From contig NZ_CP066218.1 in the NCBI RefSeq assembly GCF_016313185.1, positions 4,836,001 to 4,900,000 of the forward strand: DNA of 64,000 nucleotides, read 5' to 3'. Below are positions 52,673 to 62,285 of this stretch, piece by piece. The translations under genes and the position numbers were made by a program. The first letter of the stretch is position 1. Each line of letters begins with the position of its first letter. The notes beneath the pieces are model-generated. The model did no database searches, was not told where the DNA came from, and was given only the letters and a program-made list of their open reading frames with translations. Source of the DNA: Mycolicibacterium baixiangningiae (GTDB lineage: Bacteria > Actinomycetota > Actinomycetes > Mycobacteriales > Mycobacteriaceae).

Positions 52673-54028
52673 TTAGATCCGCCGATGATGAGCGTTGACG
52701 GTTCGCCTTACCAGATGTGGCACCGGCGCAAACGTAAGTATCCCGCCCACGACGTTGGCATCTACCTTGCCCAACTTTTCCACGGCTGACTCAAGCTCAC
52801 TCTCCGCCAGATCGCCGTACCGGGCGACGATGACTACAGCATCACTATGAGTCGCGGTCACCGCCGCGTCGGTGAATGCCATCAACGCCGGTGTGTCCAT
52901 AAGGATGAAGTCATAGAGCTTGCTCAGTTGAAGGAGAATTTTTTCAGCACCATCGGCGCTGAGGAGGTCACTCGGGTGTCGACACGGATAGCCCGCCGGA
53001 ATCACTTCGAGCGGCATGGAGCTTGGCGTGACGACGATGTCGTCGAGCCCGCACCTTCCCGCGAGGGCGTCGGCCAGACCTACATGGCCAGCCAGACCTA
53101 GGAGTTCCGTCAAGTCCGCCTCGCGCAGGTCCGCATCAACGACAGCGACCCTGTGGCCAGCATCAGAGAGCGCGATTGCCAGACCGACGAGCGTCGTGGT
53201 CTTGCCTTCACCAGGGCCGGCACTGGTTATCGAGATAATGCCTGATGGACTGTCTTTGAGCGCATGAGTGAGGTTGGTTCGAACTTCCCTGAAGCCCTCC
53301 ATCACGTAGTCGTCGCCGGTGACCATCTCGACAGGATCCTTAGATCGGTTTCGCGACCGCGGGACTGAACCCAGTGGCGGACGGCCTATGATCGCGGCGA
53401 ATTGCCTGGCGTCACTAACGCTCCGACTCGTCCCCCTACGGAGATTGGCTACCACCAAACCGATCGCGAGTCCCGCCAGCGCGCCAAGCCCGGTGTTCCT
53501 AAAGGTATTCGGCGACACCGGAATAAGCGGCGTCGCGGCGGGTTGGACTAGAGTCACCGTAGGTCGCGGCGTGGAAGGTGCCGTCTTGAGTTGTAACTCA
53601 GCCACGAAATCTGCGAATTCGAATGCCGTGGCGTTTGCGATTTCTCGCGCCATCGTGGGTGATGAGTCAGAGACTGTCAAATTGATTAGCACCGTTTCGG
53701 GCTCGACAAGCGCCTCCACCTTCTTTGCGAGTTCGGCGGGCGCCATGTCGAGCTTGAGACTTTGCACCACTCGTTCGGTGACGACCTGACTGGATGCGAG
53801 TCGCACCAGCGACAGCGCAATCTGCTGCGATGCCGTGGTCTCCTGGTAGGAGGCATTGCTCACCGGTGCGCCCCCGGTGGTCGATACGAACAGAGCCGCG
53901 TGTGCCTTGTAAACCGGTGTTGCAGCTGCGGATACAGCAAAGCCGATCAACGCGCCCAGCAGACCGAACGCAAGCCCGAGAATCCAATAACCAGCGAAAC
54001 TATTCGGTAACAAAGTTCGGATCTTCAC
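52673..54028 (-). CDS. Wzz-type chain-length regulator fused to BY-kinase (copy 2, no Tyr tail)
   Basis: The 451-aa fusion has Wzz membrane segments (residues about 14-36 and 175-195), a Wzz loop, and a BY-kinase domain with Walker A SAGPGEGKTTT, Walker A' AVVDADLREADL and Walker B FILMDTPALMAFT. The C terminus reads FAPVPHLVRRTVNAHHRRI with no tyrosine cluster, unlike copy 1 at 34380. It may therefore act as chain-length regulator without autophosphorylation, or be phosphorylated in trans. It starts with GTG, six nt after a five-G tract. Confidence 0.88.
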   Translation of the reverse strand: MKIRTLLPNSFAGYWILGLAFGLLGALIGFAVSAAATPVYKAHAALFVSTTGGAPVSNASYQETTASQQIALSLVRLASSQVVTERVVQSLKLDMAPAELAKKVEALVEPETVLINLTVSDSSPTMAREIANATAFEFADFVAELQLKTAPSTPRPTVTLVQPAATPLIPVSPNTFRNTGLGALAGLAIGLVVANLRRGTSRSVSDARQFAAIIGRPPLGSVPRSRNRSKDPVEMVTGDDYVMEGFREVRTNLTHALKDSPSGIISITSAGPGEGKTTTLVGLAIALSDAGHRVAVVDADLREADLTELLGLAGHVGLADALAGRCGLDDIVVTPSSMPLEVIPAGYPCRHPSDLLSADGAEKILLQLSKLYDFILMDTPALMAFTDAAVTATHSDAVVIVARYGDLAESELESAVEKLGKVDANVVGGILTFAPVPHLVRRTVNAHHRRI

Positions 54029-54637
54029 TTGGATCCCCCATCGTATGATTAATTGACACAGAGTAACTAGAATCGCGTTCCGGCACTGCTTAAGACATGT
54101 TCGGTCGCCGGGTTCAGGTAACAGCGCATCGCACTCGTCGGCCCATACAGATTTTGAGTACTCAATGTGCTACCGGGCGCGACTCTGCGCGGACGCACGC
54201 TACCGTTCTTACGACTGGAGCGGCTGTGCCTCAGCACGACCCTGATCCTGTTTCTGGTCTGGTTCTGTTTTGCGTTCCCGCGCCACCGAAAAGACCCGAA
54301 CCATGTGGCTGAAGGTGCCCTGAACTTCGCGCGGGCGGAACGGGAGCCTATGCGGGCGTGCGCTTTACCAGAGCGGACGAGGGAGACCACGCGCGGGTCA
54401 TATTCCACCAACGGACGCCCGCCGACGATTGGATTGAGCCTGCCAGACTTCGGTATTCCGATGACGCTAGCGTGGCATCGGAGCAGCCCCGGGTGCTGCC
54501 TTCGGCAGTTGCTGTGACCATGAATTCGACGAGCCTGCGCTAGGGCTGAGTTCTGATAGCTCTCGTCGCTGCACACCGTTCCACTCCTCCAGGCGCGATG
54601 CGCGACGGCCTGAAGCAGCTCACGAGGCCATGAGGCG
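54029..54637. other. Gap of 609 bp with degraded coding traces
   Basis: The stretch between the beta-helix gene and the second BY-kinase has no intact gene. On the plus strand a frame from 54167 has one hydrophobic segment (CLSTTLILFLVWFCFAF) and then breaks; an overlapping frame from about 54350 reads coding-like (GVRFTRADEGDHARVIFHQR) but has no family match I can name. It also contains the leader of the BY-kinase gene. Probably a decayed gene plus promoter sequence. Confidence 0.4.
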
Positions 54638-56089
54638 TCAGCGCGCACCGTGCACCGCCTGAATACACCAATCTGGCCCACTGTCGAACCGCACCAGAGT
54701 GAGGGTTCCTCCTGTCGTCACCTCGATCGGCGAGGCCGTCGCCTCGAAATCGATGTTCCCGCCGGAGTCGAAAAATACTGAGCCTCCCGAGGCTTTGAAC
54801 ACAATGGTTTCGCCCGGGAATCGGTTGGCAGTCACGACCCGTACAGGTGTCGGTGATGCCTTAAGCGCAACCGTGGTCGCCGCTCCGACGTTGATCTCGT
54901 CAGCAGGGTCAATGAGTGTGGTGAGATTCCGCGTCGTCAACTCGCCACTGCTCATCGTATTGGTCAATGACACAGTGGCTCCGCTGTCGTCCGCAGCCGC
55001 CGCGACACCGAATCGGCCAATGAATACATTCCCGGAACCGGAAATCTCCGAACCGCTCGCGGCCCGTATCGAGAATGCCTCACCGTCTCCCTGTGCCGCA
55101 TTGGCAAAATGGCTGCGAGCGACTCGGTTGCGCCCCGCATTCACGAACAGCAAGCCGCTATCCAGCCCTTCGAAATGGCACGTGTCGAATGTGATCGATT
55201 CCGCGCCATCGACATAGACACCTAGCTGCGCCTGCTGGAATGACACGCCCGCGAACAGGTGGGTGTGCCCCGACTTATCGGACAGATATCGGGAGAAGCC
55301 GTCGGCCGACGGATCGTAGTGATCGAGTTGCCTGCAGATTTTTGCGTTCGTGCCGGGATGCGGGCCCTCCGATCCGAATCCGTCGATCCTGCCATTGAGC
55401 CACACCGTCTGATTCACCTGGCCAGACATCAAAAGGCTCGTCGAACGTTTGGAGTCGTGCGGACGCTCCAGCACCACGTTGGTGAACGTCAGGAACTGCA
55501 CCGGATCTCGCGAGTCGTTGCCACCGCCTTGGAGCCACAGTTGCGCACCTCCGAAGCCCCACACACGAATGCTCCTGAAGTCCGAGTGCCAAAGTCCGGA
55601 GGCGTCGTCACTGTCGGCTCGGCGGGCCTGTACGTGAATCCCATGTCGTTCATTGCTGTCGGCAGCGTGAAAACCGATGCCTTCCACGAGCACGTTGCGG
55701 ACACGACCGGAGTCGATGGTCAGTAGCGCGCCGTTGCCGGAACCTGGCACCGCACGAATCACCGTGCTCTCCGGGCCGGCGCCAACCAGTCTGGTCTGAT
55801 CCCGGAGTACCAGGTTATCCGCCACGTACGATCCGGCGGGGAGAAACAGCGTCAGCCCATGGGCTCTGGTGAAGTCGATTGCATCCTGAAGATGGATCGA
55901 TTGATCCGTCTCACCGGGCATGACGCCGAAGTCTCGTGCATTGGCCATGACACCGCCTAGGTCGGAGACCACTTCAGGTGTTTCGCGGGGAACCTTTGCG
56001 CCACACGCCGCACCCCCGAGCGCGACCGAAGCAGTCAGACCCGCCATCAACACACGTCTTCGACCACCAGATACTGACCTGTCAGACAC
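54638..56089 (-). CDS. Exported right-handed beta-helix (pectate-lyase-like) lipoprotein
   Basis: The 483-aa protein has a twin-arginine signal (SGGRRRVLMAG) with a lipobox (SVALGGAAC), so it is probably a Tat-exported lipoprotein. It then opens like pectate-lyase-superfamily proteins (ARDFGVMPGETDQSIHLQDA, LFLPAGSYVADNLVLRDQTR) and continues with parallel beta-helix rungs (residues about 100-380) and a small C-terminal beta domain. It may cleave or bind the polysaccharide. Start GTG 56089, overlapping the polymerase stop by 8 bp; a TTG two codons earlier is the alternative. Last gene of the operon. Confidence 0.82.
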   Translation of the reverse strand: MSDRSVSGGRRRVLMAGLTASVALGGAACGAKVPRETPEVVSDLGGVMANARDFGVMPGETDQSIHLQDAIDFTRAHGLTLFLPAGSYVADNLVLRDQTRLVGAGPESTVIRAVPGSGNGALLTIDSGRVRNVLVEGIGFHAADSNERHGIHVQARRADSDDASGLWHSDFRSIRVWGFGGAQLWLQGGGNDSRDPVQFLTFTNVVLERPHDSKRSTSLLMSGQVNQTVWLNGRIDGFGSEGPHPGTNAKICRQLDHYDPSADGFSRYLSDKSGHTHLFAGVSFQQAQLGVYVDGAESITFDTCHFEGLDSGLLFVNAGRNRVARSHFANAAQGDGEAFSIRAASGSEISGSGNVFIGRFGVAAAADDSGATVSLTNTMSSGELTTRNLTTLIDPADEINVGAATTVALKASPTPVRVVTANRFPGETIVFKASGGSVFFDSGGNIDFEATASPIEVTTGGTLTLVRFDSGPDWCIQAVHGAR

Positions 56090-57485
56090 TTTCAAATCGC
56101 TTTCTCCGCAGGGTCATCACCGCTTCCGGTTGCGGTTTACTAATCTCTGGGTTCGCCTCCGCGTTCCATGCCGGTCCGTAGCACGCTCCGAGGATGAGGA
56201 CGAGCCCGAGGTAGGTTGCTGGGAAGCCGAGCCCGCCTGTAGTGACAGTCCCTACGGCTAGCCCGGTTGCTACTACCAGCAGTAGCTTGCGCCGAGTCAG
56301 AGCGGAGGGCGTGGTCGGCCAGGTGTTACGGGATGCCGCCCGTGCCAGGGCGTGGAGCATGAACCCCAAGTACAGAACGAGGCCCACGATCCCCGTTTTC
56401 ATCAAGAAGTAGGCATACCCGTTATGCAGGAACGCAGCTCCGGTCCGGCTGAAAGTAGACCTGGTAGAGGCGGTCTCGAACCCGAAATTCACGTGACTCC
56501 CCCAGCCCTGACCGATCCACTGTGCATATGCTGGCTGCGCTTCGAACTGCACCATCGCCCGATTGAGCTCGAAAGCGCGGTAGCTGTCCGCGATTTGGGT
56601 CCGGGTTTCGAGTTTGGTACCGGACACTTCTGTCACAGAGTTCGCAAGGCGAGTTATGAAGTACTCATCGATGAACAGATGGGCTACCGGTAAGCAAATT
56701 CTTGTGAGCACATAGATACTTGCAGCCGCCGCCATCGCGGCAGCCACGGTGATCAGCAGCCTGGGTACATTGACGGAGAGTCGGTTTCTTTGGCCGACCG
56801 TCAGCCCGGTCGCTCCGACCACGAGGATGATCAACAGAAACATCAATCCGCGCGACAGTGTCATCAGCATCGACATCACCAAGACGGTGGCAGATCCGAT
56901 GATCAGGGTCCGGTGCGTCGTCTTTGCCGAATCGCGAAGCAGGACAAGCGTAGAACAAAGCGCGGCGAACTGCGTCACAGAACCACGGCCGGCCTCGAGC
57001 CGGAACAAATACAAGTCAGTCGCGCCGCTTGACAAGACCTCGCTGAGCCTCACCAGATGCACGACGGAGATGAGCAAGCCGGCGGCAACAACCGCGATCA
57101 GTAGCAGTCGGAGCGTGTGGCGGCTATATGAGAAGTAGCACCCAACCGAGAGATAGAGCAGGTAGGACAGCGAAATTCCCAGGTCTCGCTGTACATCTAC
57201 ATCAAGGCTCGTCTGGCCACGGACGTCGGCCAGAACGGCTGATCCCAGACCCAAAATTAGAATCCCCACCAGCCACACAGCCGCGCCAGGAAACTTCGGC
57301 ACGGGCAGTCCGGCGCTGCATAGGATCGCCACGCCAATCGCCGTCACCGAAACGGCGATGCCGATGATGGGCCCCTGATACTCCGCTACCACCAGTGAAA
57401 TGAATACCGCCGCCGCGAGGAAGACCCAGCCTCGCGAAAAGCAGCCGGACGCCGACGGATTGGTTGAACTAGCCAAGGCGATCAT
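56082..57485 (-). CDS. O-antigen ligase/polymerase-like membrane protein (Wzy-like, copy 2)
   Basis: The 467-aa polytopic protein has about eleven hydrophobic segments and a large external loop after residue 270 containing KLETRTQIADSYRAFELN, WIGQGWGSHVNFGFETA and GAAFLHNGYAYFLMKTGIVG, the Wzy_C/O-antigen ligase pattern. It should polymerise lipid-linked units outside the membrane. The ATG overlaps the preceding SGNH stop by 4 bp and its own stop overlaps the beta-helix gene, so it lies inside a tightly coupled operon. Confidence 0.83.
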   Translation of the reverse strand: MIALASSTNPSASGCFSRGWVFLAAAVFISLVVAEYQGPIIGIAVSVTAIGVAILCSAGLPVPKFPGAAVWLVGILILGLGSAVLADVRGQTSLDVDVQRDLGISLSYLLYLSVGCYFSYSRHTLRLLLIAVVAAGLLISVVHLVRLSEVLSSGATDLYLFRLEAGRGSVTQFAALCSTLVLLRDSAKTTHRTLIIGSATVLVMSMLMTLSRGLMFLLIILVVGATGLTVGQRNRLSVNVPRLLITVAAAMAAAASIYVLTRICLPVAHLFIDEYFITRLANSVTEVSGTKLETRTQIADSYRAFELNRAMVQFEAQPAYAQWIGQGWGSHVNFGFETASTRSTFSRTGAAFLHNGYAYFLMKTGIVGLVLYLGFMLHALARAASRNTWPTTPSALTRRKLLLVVATGLAVGTVTTGGLGFPATYLGLVLILGACYGPAWNAEANPEISKPQPEAVMTLRRKRFESV

Positions 57486-58195
57486 CCATCCCGTTTCACT
57501 GCGACCGCGTCGAGCATGCGCTGAGAAATAGCGGCATGTCCTCGGTCGTTGGGATGAAAAGAGTCGGACAGCCCGTCGAAGGCGGCGACGCCCGCGGGGC
57601 CCGTGTTTTCCGCAATCTCCGCGATGTCACTGATACTGCGGAACACACCCCCACGGGCTTCACACAAGTCCTTGATGATGGTGTCGAACCTGGCGCTGAC
57701 ATCCCTGGGGCGCCAAGCTCCCATACACAGTAACGCCGCGTGAGGCGCGGCACTTCTAATCCGGTCGAGCAGCTCGGCGTAGTCCTGCCGAAAGATCCTG
57801 TGAGTCACCCGCACGGCGTCATTGGTGCCCAGCTCGATAACATAGAGATCCTGATCACGTGGCATGCCGGGACTCTGGAGGGCGAGTTGGACGGTGCCAC
57901 CATTCGAATTGAGCGAGTTGTCAGCCACGGGTCCATCGGCCCGCCAATCCTCCACCATCAGTTGGTGAAACCCGTTCTCCTGCGAGCTCGCATAGAGGCC
58001 GCGATCCAGGGAATCTCCGACGAAAGTTACATGCAGCGGTTCACCCGGTGCCAGCGTGACTTCAGCTTTCTGGGGACTCAACGCCGTCGTTTCCGGAGAC
58101 CCGAATAGGTAGGCGACGAGGGCAGTGCACACCAGCATCAGCGCCAAGCTGGCGACCAGGAGGGCTGAACCGCGGTTCCAGCGAACAGCTCTCAT
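57482..58195 (-). CDS. Membrane-anchored SGNH hydrolase
   Basis: The 237-aa protein has an N-terminal membrane helix (SALLVASLALMLVCTALVAYLF) and an extracytoplasmic SGNH domain: block I VTFVGDSLDRGLYAS (Ser), Asn in NSLNSNGG, block III VIELGTNDAVR, and block V DSFHPNDRGHAAI (Asp-x-x-His type). The full catalytic set is present, unlike the lipoprotein at 44504. It probably adds or removes acyl groups on the glycan. It overlaps both neighbours by 4 bp. Confidence 0.85.
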   Translation of the reverse strand: MRAVRWNRGSALLVASLALMLVCTALVAYLFGSPETTALSPQKAEVTLAPGEPLHVTFVGDSLDRGLYASSQENGFHQLMVEDWRADGPVADNSLNSNGGTVQLALQSPGMPRDQDLYVIELGTNDAVRVTHRIFRQDYAELLDRIRSAAPHAALLCMGAWRPRDVSARFDTIIKDLCEARGGVFRSISDIAEIAENTGPAGVAAFDGLSDSFHPNDRGHAAISQRMLDAVAVKRDG

Positions 58196-58869
58196 GGGCG
58201 CATCCGCTCCTTTAGGACTTTGGCCGGGACTCCTCCAATGATGCAGTTCGGCGGGAACTCCCCCCTTACTACGCTTCCCGCTGCTATTACGGAGCCGCTG
58301 CGCACATGCGACCCCGCTAAAAGCGTGACGCGGGCACCTATCCAAACATCGTTCTCCACAATGACTTCCGACTCAAAGGTGCCCTGACTGCGGATGGTCT
58401 GGTCCAGAGAGTTGGTGATGTGTTCCTGCGAGTGGAAGGTGACGTAGGGACCTACGATCACGTCGCGTCCGATCGTCACTCCGCCGCTGCATCCTATATG
58501 CGCGTAGTCGCCGATCCCGCTGTAGTCGCCAATGGTCAGGCCGACACCGCGTTTGGAGAGCTGACTCGTCGTCGTGACGATCGATCTTCTACCAATCTTG
58601 GCACCTCGTCCGAGGTGGACGCCTCTGACACCGCTGGCGTCCACAATCGATCCGGCCCCGAGCGTGGAGAAGTGTCCGGCGACGAGATTGCGCTTACACA
58701 TAATGTGGACAGATGGACCGCGGAACACTCTTCTGCGGAGTGTTAGGAGTCCACGTAGCAATTGCGACGCTCGCGCGACGTACTGGGCGTATAGAAAACT
58801 CCTCGGAATCTCGGTGTCGACGGCATAGTTCCTGCCGGACTGCATGATCACGTGATCGACCAGCCTCAT
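58192..58869 (-). CDS. Hexapeptide-repeat acyltransferase
   Basis: The 225-aa protein has left-handed beta-helix hexapeptide repeats (IGDYSGIGDYAHIGCSGGV, IGRDVIVGPYVTFHSQEH with the likely catalytic His, VIVENDVWIGARVTLLAGSH) and the typical end IIGGVPAKVLKERM. It is most like sugar O-acetyltransferases using acetyl-CoA. I start at ATG 58869 after GGGGAGTAAGG; the longer frame to 59103 runs through the flippase gene. It lies 5 bp after the flippase and overlaps the SGNH gene. Confidence 0.9.
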   Translation of the reverse strand: MRLVDHVIMQSGRNYAVDTEIPRSFLYAQYVARASQLLRGLLTLRRRVFRGPSVHIMCKRNLVAGHFSTLGAGSIVDASGVRGVHLGRGAKIGRRSIVTTTSQLSKRGVGLTIGDYSGIGDYAHIGCSGGVTIGRDVIVGPYVTFHSQEHITNSLDQTIRSQGTFESEVIVENDVWIGARVTLLAGSHVRSGSVIAAGSVVRGEFPPNCIIGGVPAKVLKERMRP

Positions 58870-58874
58870 GGCCC

Positions 58875-60152
58875 TTACTCCCCACAGCTTGAAATTCGCG
58901 ACCAGACAAGGAATCCAACGTGAAGCAACGTCACCGACAGCCATGCGGATGCCGATGCCAGCGCAGCTCCAAGTGCGCCCATCGTGCCGACCGAGTGAAC
59001 CGATACCACGACGAGAATGAGTGCGCCGATGGTCGAATTGACCGATGCAGCGAGGTGATGTCCGCGCAGGATCAGTTGCATACCGATTACAGATGCGGCG
59101 CACATGCCCGAACTAGCCACCGCAGCGAAAGTCACTACAGTCGAGTCAAACTCGAAATTCGGCCAAACCGCTTCACCCAGCACGATCAGCAGCACCGCGA
59201 TACCTGCGCTACCTGCAATCCCCACTCCTACGCTGGTGATCGTCAGTCGTTTTACCCGTCGCCGAGCAGACACGTTGTGCGCAGCTTGTATCAACGCAAG
59301 GATCGGAAGGTATACGTACGTCACTCCCGTCAGCGGGCGCAACACCGCCTGGTACTGGCCAGCTTCAGCAACTCCGGCCATCAATGACAAGATGTAGGTG
59401 TCGGTCCATGTCAATAGAAATGCACTCAACGCAACCCCGAACCCTGGCAGCCAGAGCGCGTAGTTGCTTCGTACGAACGTCCAGCTGACCTTTCGCGGAA
59501 GGCTCGGCCTACTTGACAGGAGCGAAGTCAGGATCGCCCCAAGCATTGCCGCGAGCGCGGAATGGGCGAAGCTACCGGCAATCGAGCCCAGTTTGGGAGA
59601 GTTCTGCCAGACGGCATTGAAACGGGTGGCAGCCTTCTCATCGCCGTTCTGTACCGCTGCCGATGCATGCGCCTTATCGCCGACGACCACCACCGCGCAG
59701 GCGAATGCTGCTGCTGCAACGTATCCGAAGGACGAGCCCGCCATCCCCGCGGCTATCGACACGATGACGCCCATCGAGCACATGACCGAACTAATCGCCA
59801 CGGCGTTGTGTCGGAGAGATTCGCGCAGATGCCCCGGAAGGTCCGAGCGCAGCGACGCATTCAGCGACCCCAGGTCTGAAAACTGCAGGGCTCCTTGGAC
59901 TACCGACAGCCCTAGAACTACCAGTCCGAACTCTGCGGCTCCTAGGTTGTTCGGGAGAAAATAATACTGGGCGACGGCAAGGCATCCGGTAAGCAGCACC
60001 ACACCCGCGTACACAACCGGTGAGAGCCTGCCCGCACGGTACTTTGCCGGTTGCTGTGCCACCTGATGCTCCGCATGCTCATCGATTTGACCTCCTGCAC
60101 GGTCGCGGCCCTCAGCCGGCCCGTACTCCTCAGCGCCAGACGGCAAGCGCAT
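58875..60152 (-). CDS. Polysaccharide flippase, MOP-like (copy 2)
   Basis: The 425-aa protein starts with a hydrophilic N-terminal tail of about 45 residues and has about twelve hydrophobic segments, consistent with a Wzx-type flippase: LPNNLGAAEFGLVVLGLSVV, FSDLGSLNASLRSDL and LLTWTDTYILSLMAGVAEAGQYQAVLRP. It would flip the undecaprenyl-linked repeat unit made by the upstream transferases. The ATG overlaps the GT2 gene by 23 bp. It is more divergent than copy 1, so the call rests on topology, context and the LGAAEFG-type motif. Confidence 0.78.
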   Translation of the reverse strand: MRLPSGAEEYGPAEGRDRAGGQIDEHAEHQVAQQPAKYRAGRLSPVVYAGVVLLTGCLAVAQYYFLPNNLGAAEFGLVVLGLSVVQGALQFSDLGSLNASLRSDLPGHLRESLRHNAVAISSVMCSMGVIVSIAAGMAGSSFGYVAAAAFACAVVVVGDKAHASAAVQNGDEKAATRFNAVWQNSPKLGSIAGSFAHSALAAMLGAILTSLLSSRPSLPRKVSWTFVRSNYALWLPGFGVALSAFLLTWTDTYILSLMAGVAEAGQYQAVLRPLTGVTYVYLPILALIQAAHNVSARRRVKRLTITSVGVGIAGSAGIAVLLIVLGEAVWPNFEFDSTVVTFAAVASSGMCAASVIGMQLILRGHHLAASVNSTIGALILVVVSVHSVGTMGALGAALASASAWLSVTLLHVGFLVWSRISSCGE

Positions 60153-61143
60153 TTTTCATCAGGTGTTTCGCCCTGCGGTCGTGCCGATCTCTGGCGAGTC
60201 GCAAGAAGGCACGAGACGCATTTCCTAAGGTAAACGTTATCCGCCATGCCAACCGGTTGACCGACGTCGGCTGAAACTGCCGCAGGTAGTAGTCGTACAG
60301 GTTTCTGCCCCACATCGTGCTTACGTCGAGCGGTGAACCATCAGCACCTTGTGCCGGCTGCGCGCCTCGATTAGTCAGGTTTTGCACCGAATTTGCAGAC
60401 GGTTCGTCGATCTCTTCGACCGGTGGCGATGAAGACCGGCCCACCTCGTGATACGCGTGTGCTGCCGCCAACACCTTGATGTTTAGGCCCGCATCGAGTA
60501 CACGTTGGCAGTACTCGATGTCCTCGCCGTATAGGAACCACCTCTCACTCAGAACGCCAACCCGCTCGATCGTCGAGCGGGGAATGTACAAGCAACATCC
60601 CGACGTCCACTCCACCAATTGGTCCTCGCTCGAGTGATGGCTCAGGAAGAGGTGGCGTCCGCGTAACGCGCGCACTCCCGGGAACGCCCGACTCAACCCG
60701 GAGTAGTGGGTGAACATGGGCCACAACCGTGGTTGACGGCCGGCCGACATCACGCTGATTTCTTCGCCGCCAGTCACTAATGGAGCGACCATCCCCAGCA
60801 CCGGATCCCCGCTGACGGCCCGCCGCATCATCGCGATGGCCTCCAGATCGGTTCTGGCATCCGGATTAAGCAACAGAATGTCGTCATTCCCCGATCGCGA
60901 GATGACGTCGTTCGCGGCGACCGCGAAGCCCCCCTTGTTGTCGGACATGATCACGTCATCGACATAGCCGTCGGCTGCCAGCTTCCGGAGGACTTGAGGT
61001 GTCTCATCAGTGGACCCGTTGTCCCTGATCCGGAGCGTGACATCTGCCGGGCGGTCAACGAACCACTTCACGCAGTCAGCGATGTGGCTGCGCGAGTTAT
61101 AAGTCACCATGGCGATCGTGAGCGGATTCATTTTCTGCGTCAT
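60130..61143 (-). CDS. Family 2 glycosyltransferase (rhamnosyltransferase-like)
   Basis: The 337-aa GT-A enzyme has IAMVTYNSRSHIADCVKWF, RIRDNGSTDETPQVL, NKGGFAVAANDVI and the metal motif LLLNPDARTDLEA, then EWTSGCCLYIPRSTIERVGV with FLYGEDIEYCQRV, the arrangement of WbbL-like rhamnosyltransferases. dTDP-rhamnose made by rmlB and rmlCD nearby is a plausible donor. Its ATG overlaps the stop of the preceding gene by 4 bp. Confidence 0.88.
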   Translation of the reverse strand: MTQKMNPLTIAMVTYNSRSHIADCVKWFVDRPADVTLRIRDNGSTDETPQVLRKLAADGYVDDVIMSDNKGGFAVAANDVISRSGNDDILLLNPDARTDLEAIAMMRRAVSGDPVLGMVAPLVTGGEEISVMSAGRQPRLWPMFTHYSGLSRAFPGVRALRGRHLFLSHHSSEDQLVEWTSGCCLYIPRSTIERVGVLSERWFLYGEDIEYCQRVLDAGLNIKVLAAAHAYHEVGRSSSPPVEEIDEPSANSVQNLTNRGAQPAQGADGSPLDVSTMWGRNLYDYYLRQFQPTSVNRLAWRITFTLGNASRAFLRLARDRHDRRAKHLMKNALAVWR

Positions 61144-62285
61144 ATCGATATCACCTCCAGGCTTTCAACGGCTTTCACAATCTCCCGCCCATAGCGATCC
61201 AACCCGAACTTCTCGTGTACATGACGCTGGCCGGCTACTGCGAGGGCGGCCGACTCTTCGGGATTGGCCATAGCCCAAAGGCAGCGCTGCGCAAGTTCTT
61301 GGTAACTTCCCGCGCGGAAGGTCAAGCCGTTCTGTCCGTCATTGACGATCTCAGTGAGTCCATCGACATCGGCCACGATGGTCAACAGGCCAGCTGCCAT
61401 GCACTCGGCGGCCACCGTCCCGAAGGGTTCGATGCGGGACGGTACGATGGCGATATCAGTATCCTGTAGCACCGGCCGGATGTCCTCCTGGAATCCTAGA
61501 AGCGCAAGACGGTCGTCCACACGGAGATCGACTGCGGTTCGTTGCAGTTGCTCGGCAAACCACTCGTAGCCGGGGAAAACATCGCCAGCCAGCGTCAGCG
61601 TTGCATTGTGCCCAGCGGATACAATTTCAGCCAGAGAGAAGACGGCCAAATCTTGTCCTTTGCGCTGACTTAGACGTCCTACCACTGTCAGTCGAGTCGG
61701 ACGTTGTGCGTCAGACGCCCGAGCCACCTGCCCAATTCCATAGTGCGACCAATCCTTTCCGTTGTAGATCACCGTCGCCGTACTCTCCAACCGCGGCAGG
61801 ACCGAGGTGATCTCCCGCTTGGTCGATTCGCTGTTACACACAACCAGGTCGGCCATCAAGAGCGGTGCATAGAGCACTTTGCGGATGATCCGCGCGGACT
61901 GTCCTTCAGCCTCACGAACGTGCACCACCACCCGGCGACGCTGAAGCCTGGCGGTGACGATCCACCAGGGCTGGACGATGGTGTTGACGTACACGACGTC
62001 CGGGTCGGCGGAACGGATGAACGTAACCCTGCAAGCTTCGGTTCTCAGTACGTCCCAGATCAGTCTCAGGCCTCTCAAGGGGCTTAGCGCAGACTTTCGC
62101 AGAACAGGGATGTTCGCCACCACGACCTCCGCCGCACATGCTGAAATTCTTCCGACAAGTGGTCCGTCCACCGGGGCAACTGCCGTCACCACGTGTCCCT
62201 GTTTGACAAGCGCGTGCACAGTTATCACTGCCATGCGATCGGCACCGTACAGTTCGGCGGATGGGTGGGTGAAGAGGATTCTCAT
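61140..62285 (-). CDS. Family 4 glycosyltransferase
   Basis: The 381-aa GT-B enzyme has N-terminal FTHPSAELYGADRMAVITV, VVHVREAEGQSAR, VVCNSESTKREI, the donor domain start LTVVGRLSQRKGQDLAV and the nucleotide-sugar motif VPSRIEPFGTVAAECMAAGL. It transfers one sugar of the repeat unit on the cytoplasmic face. Overlaps of 4 bp on both sides place it within the eight-gene operon. Confidence 0.9.
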   Translation of the reverse strand: MRILFTHPSAELYGADRMAVITVHALVKQGHVVTAVAPVDGPLVGRISACAAEVVVANIPVLRKSALSPLRGLRLIWDVLRTEACRVTFIRSADPDVVYVNTIVQPWWIVTARLQRRRVVVHVREAEGQSARIIRKVLYAPLLMADLVVCNSESTKREITSVLPRLESTATVIYNGKDWSHYGIGQVARASDAQRPTRLTVVGRLSQRKGQDLAVFSLAEIVSAGHNATLTLAGDVFPGYEWFAEQLQRTAVDLRVDDRLALLGFQEDIRPVLQDTDIAIVPSRIEPFGTVAAECMAAGLLTIVADVDGLTEIVNDGQNGLTFRAGSYQELAQRCLWAMANPEESAALAVAGQRHVHEKFGLDRYGREIVKAVESLEVISI

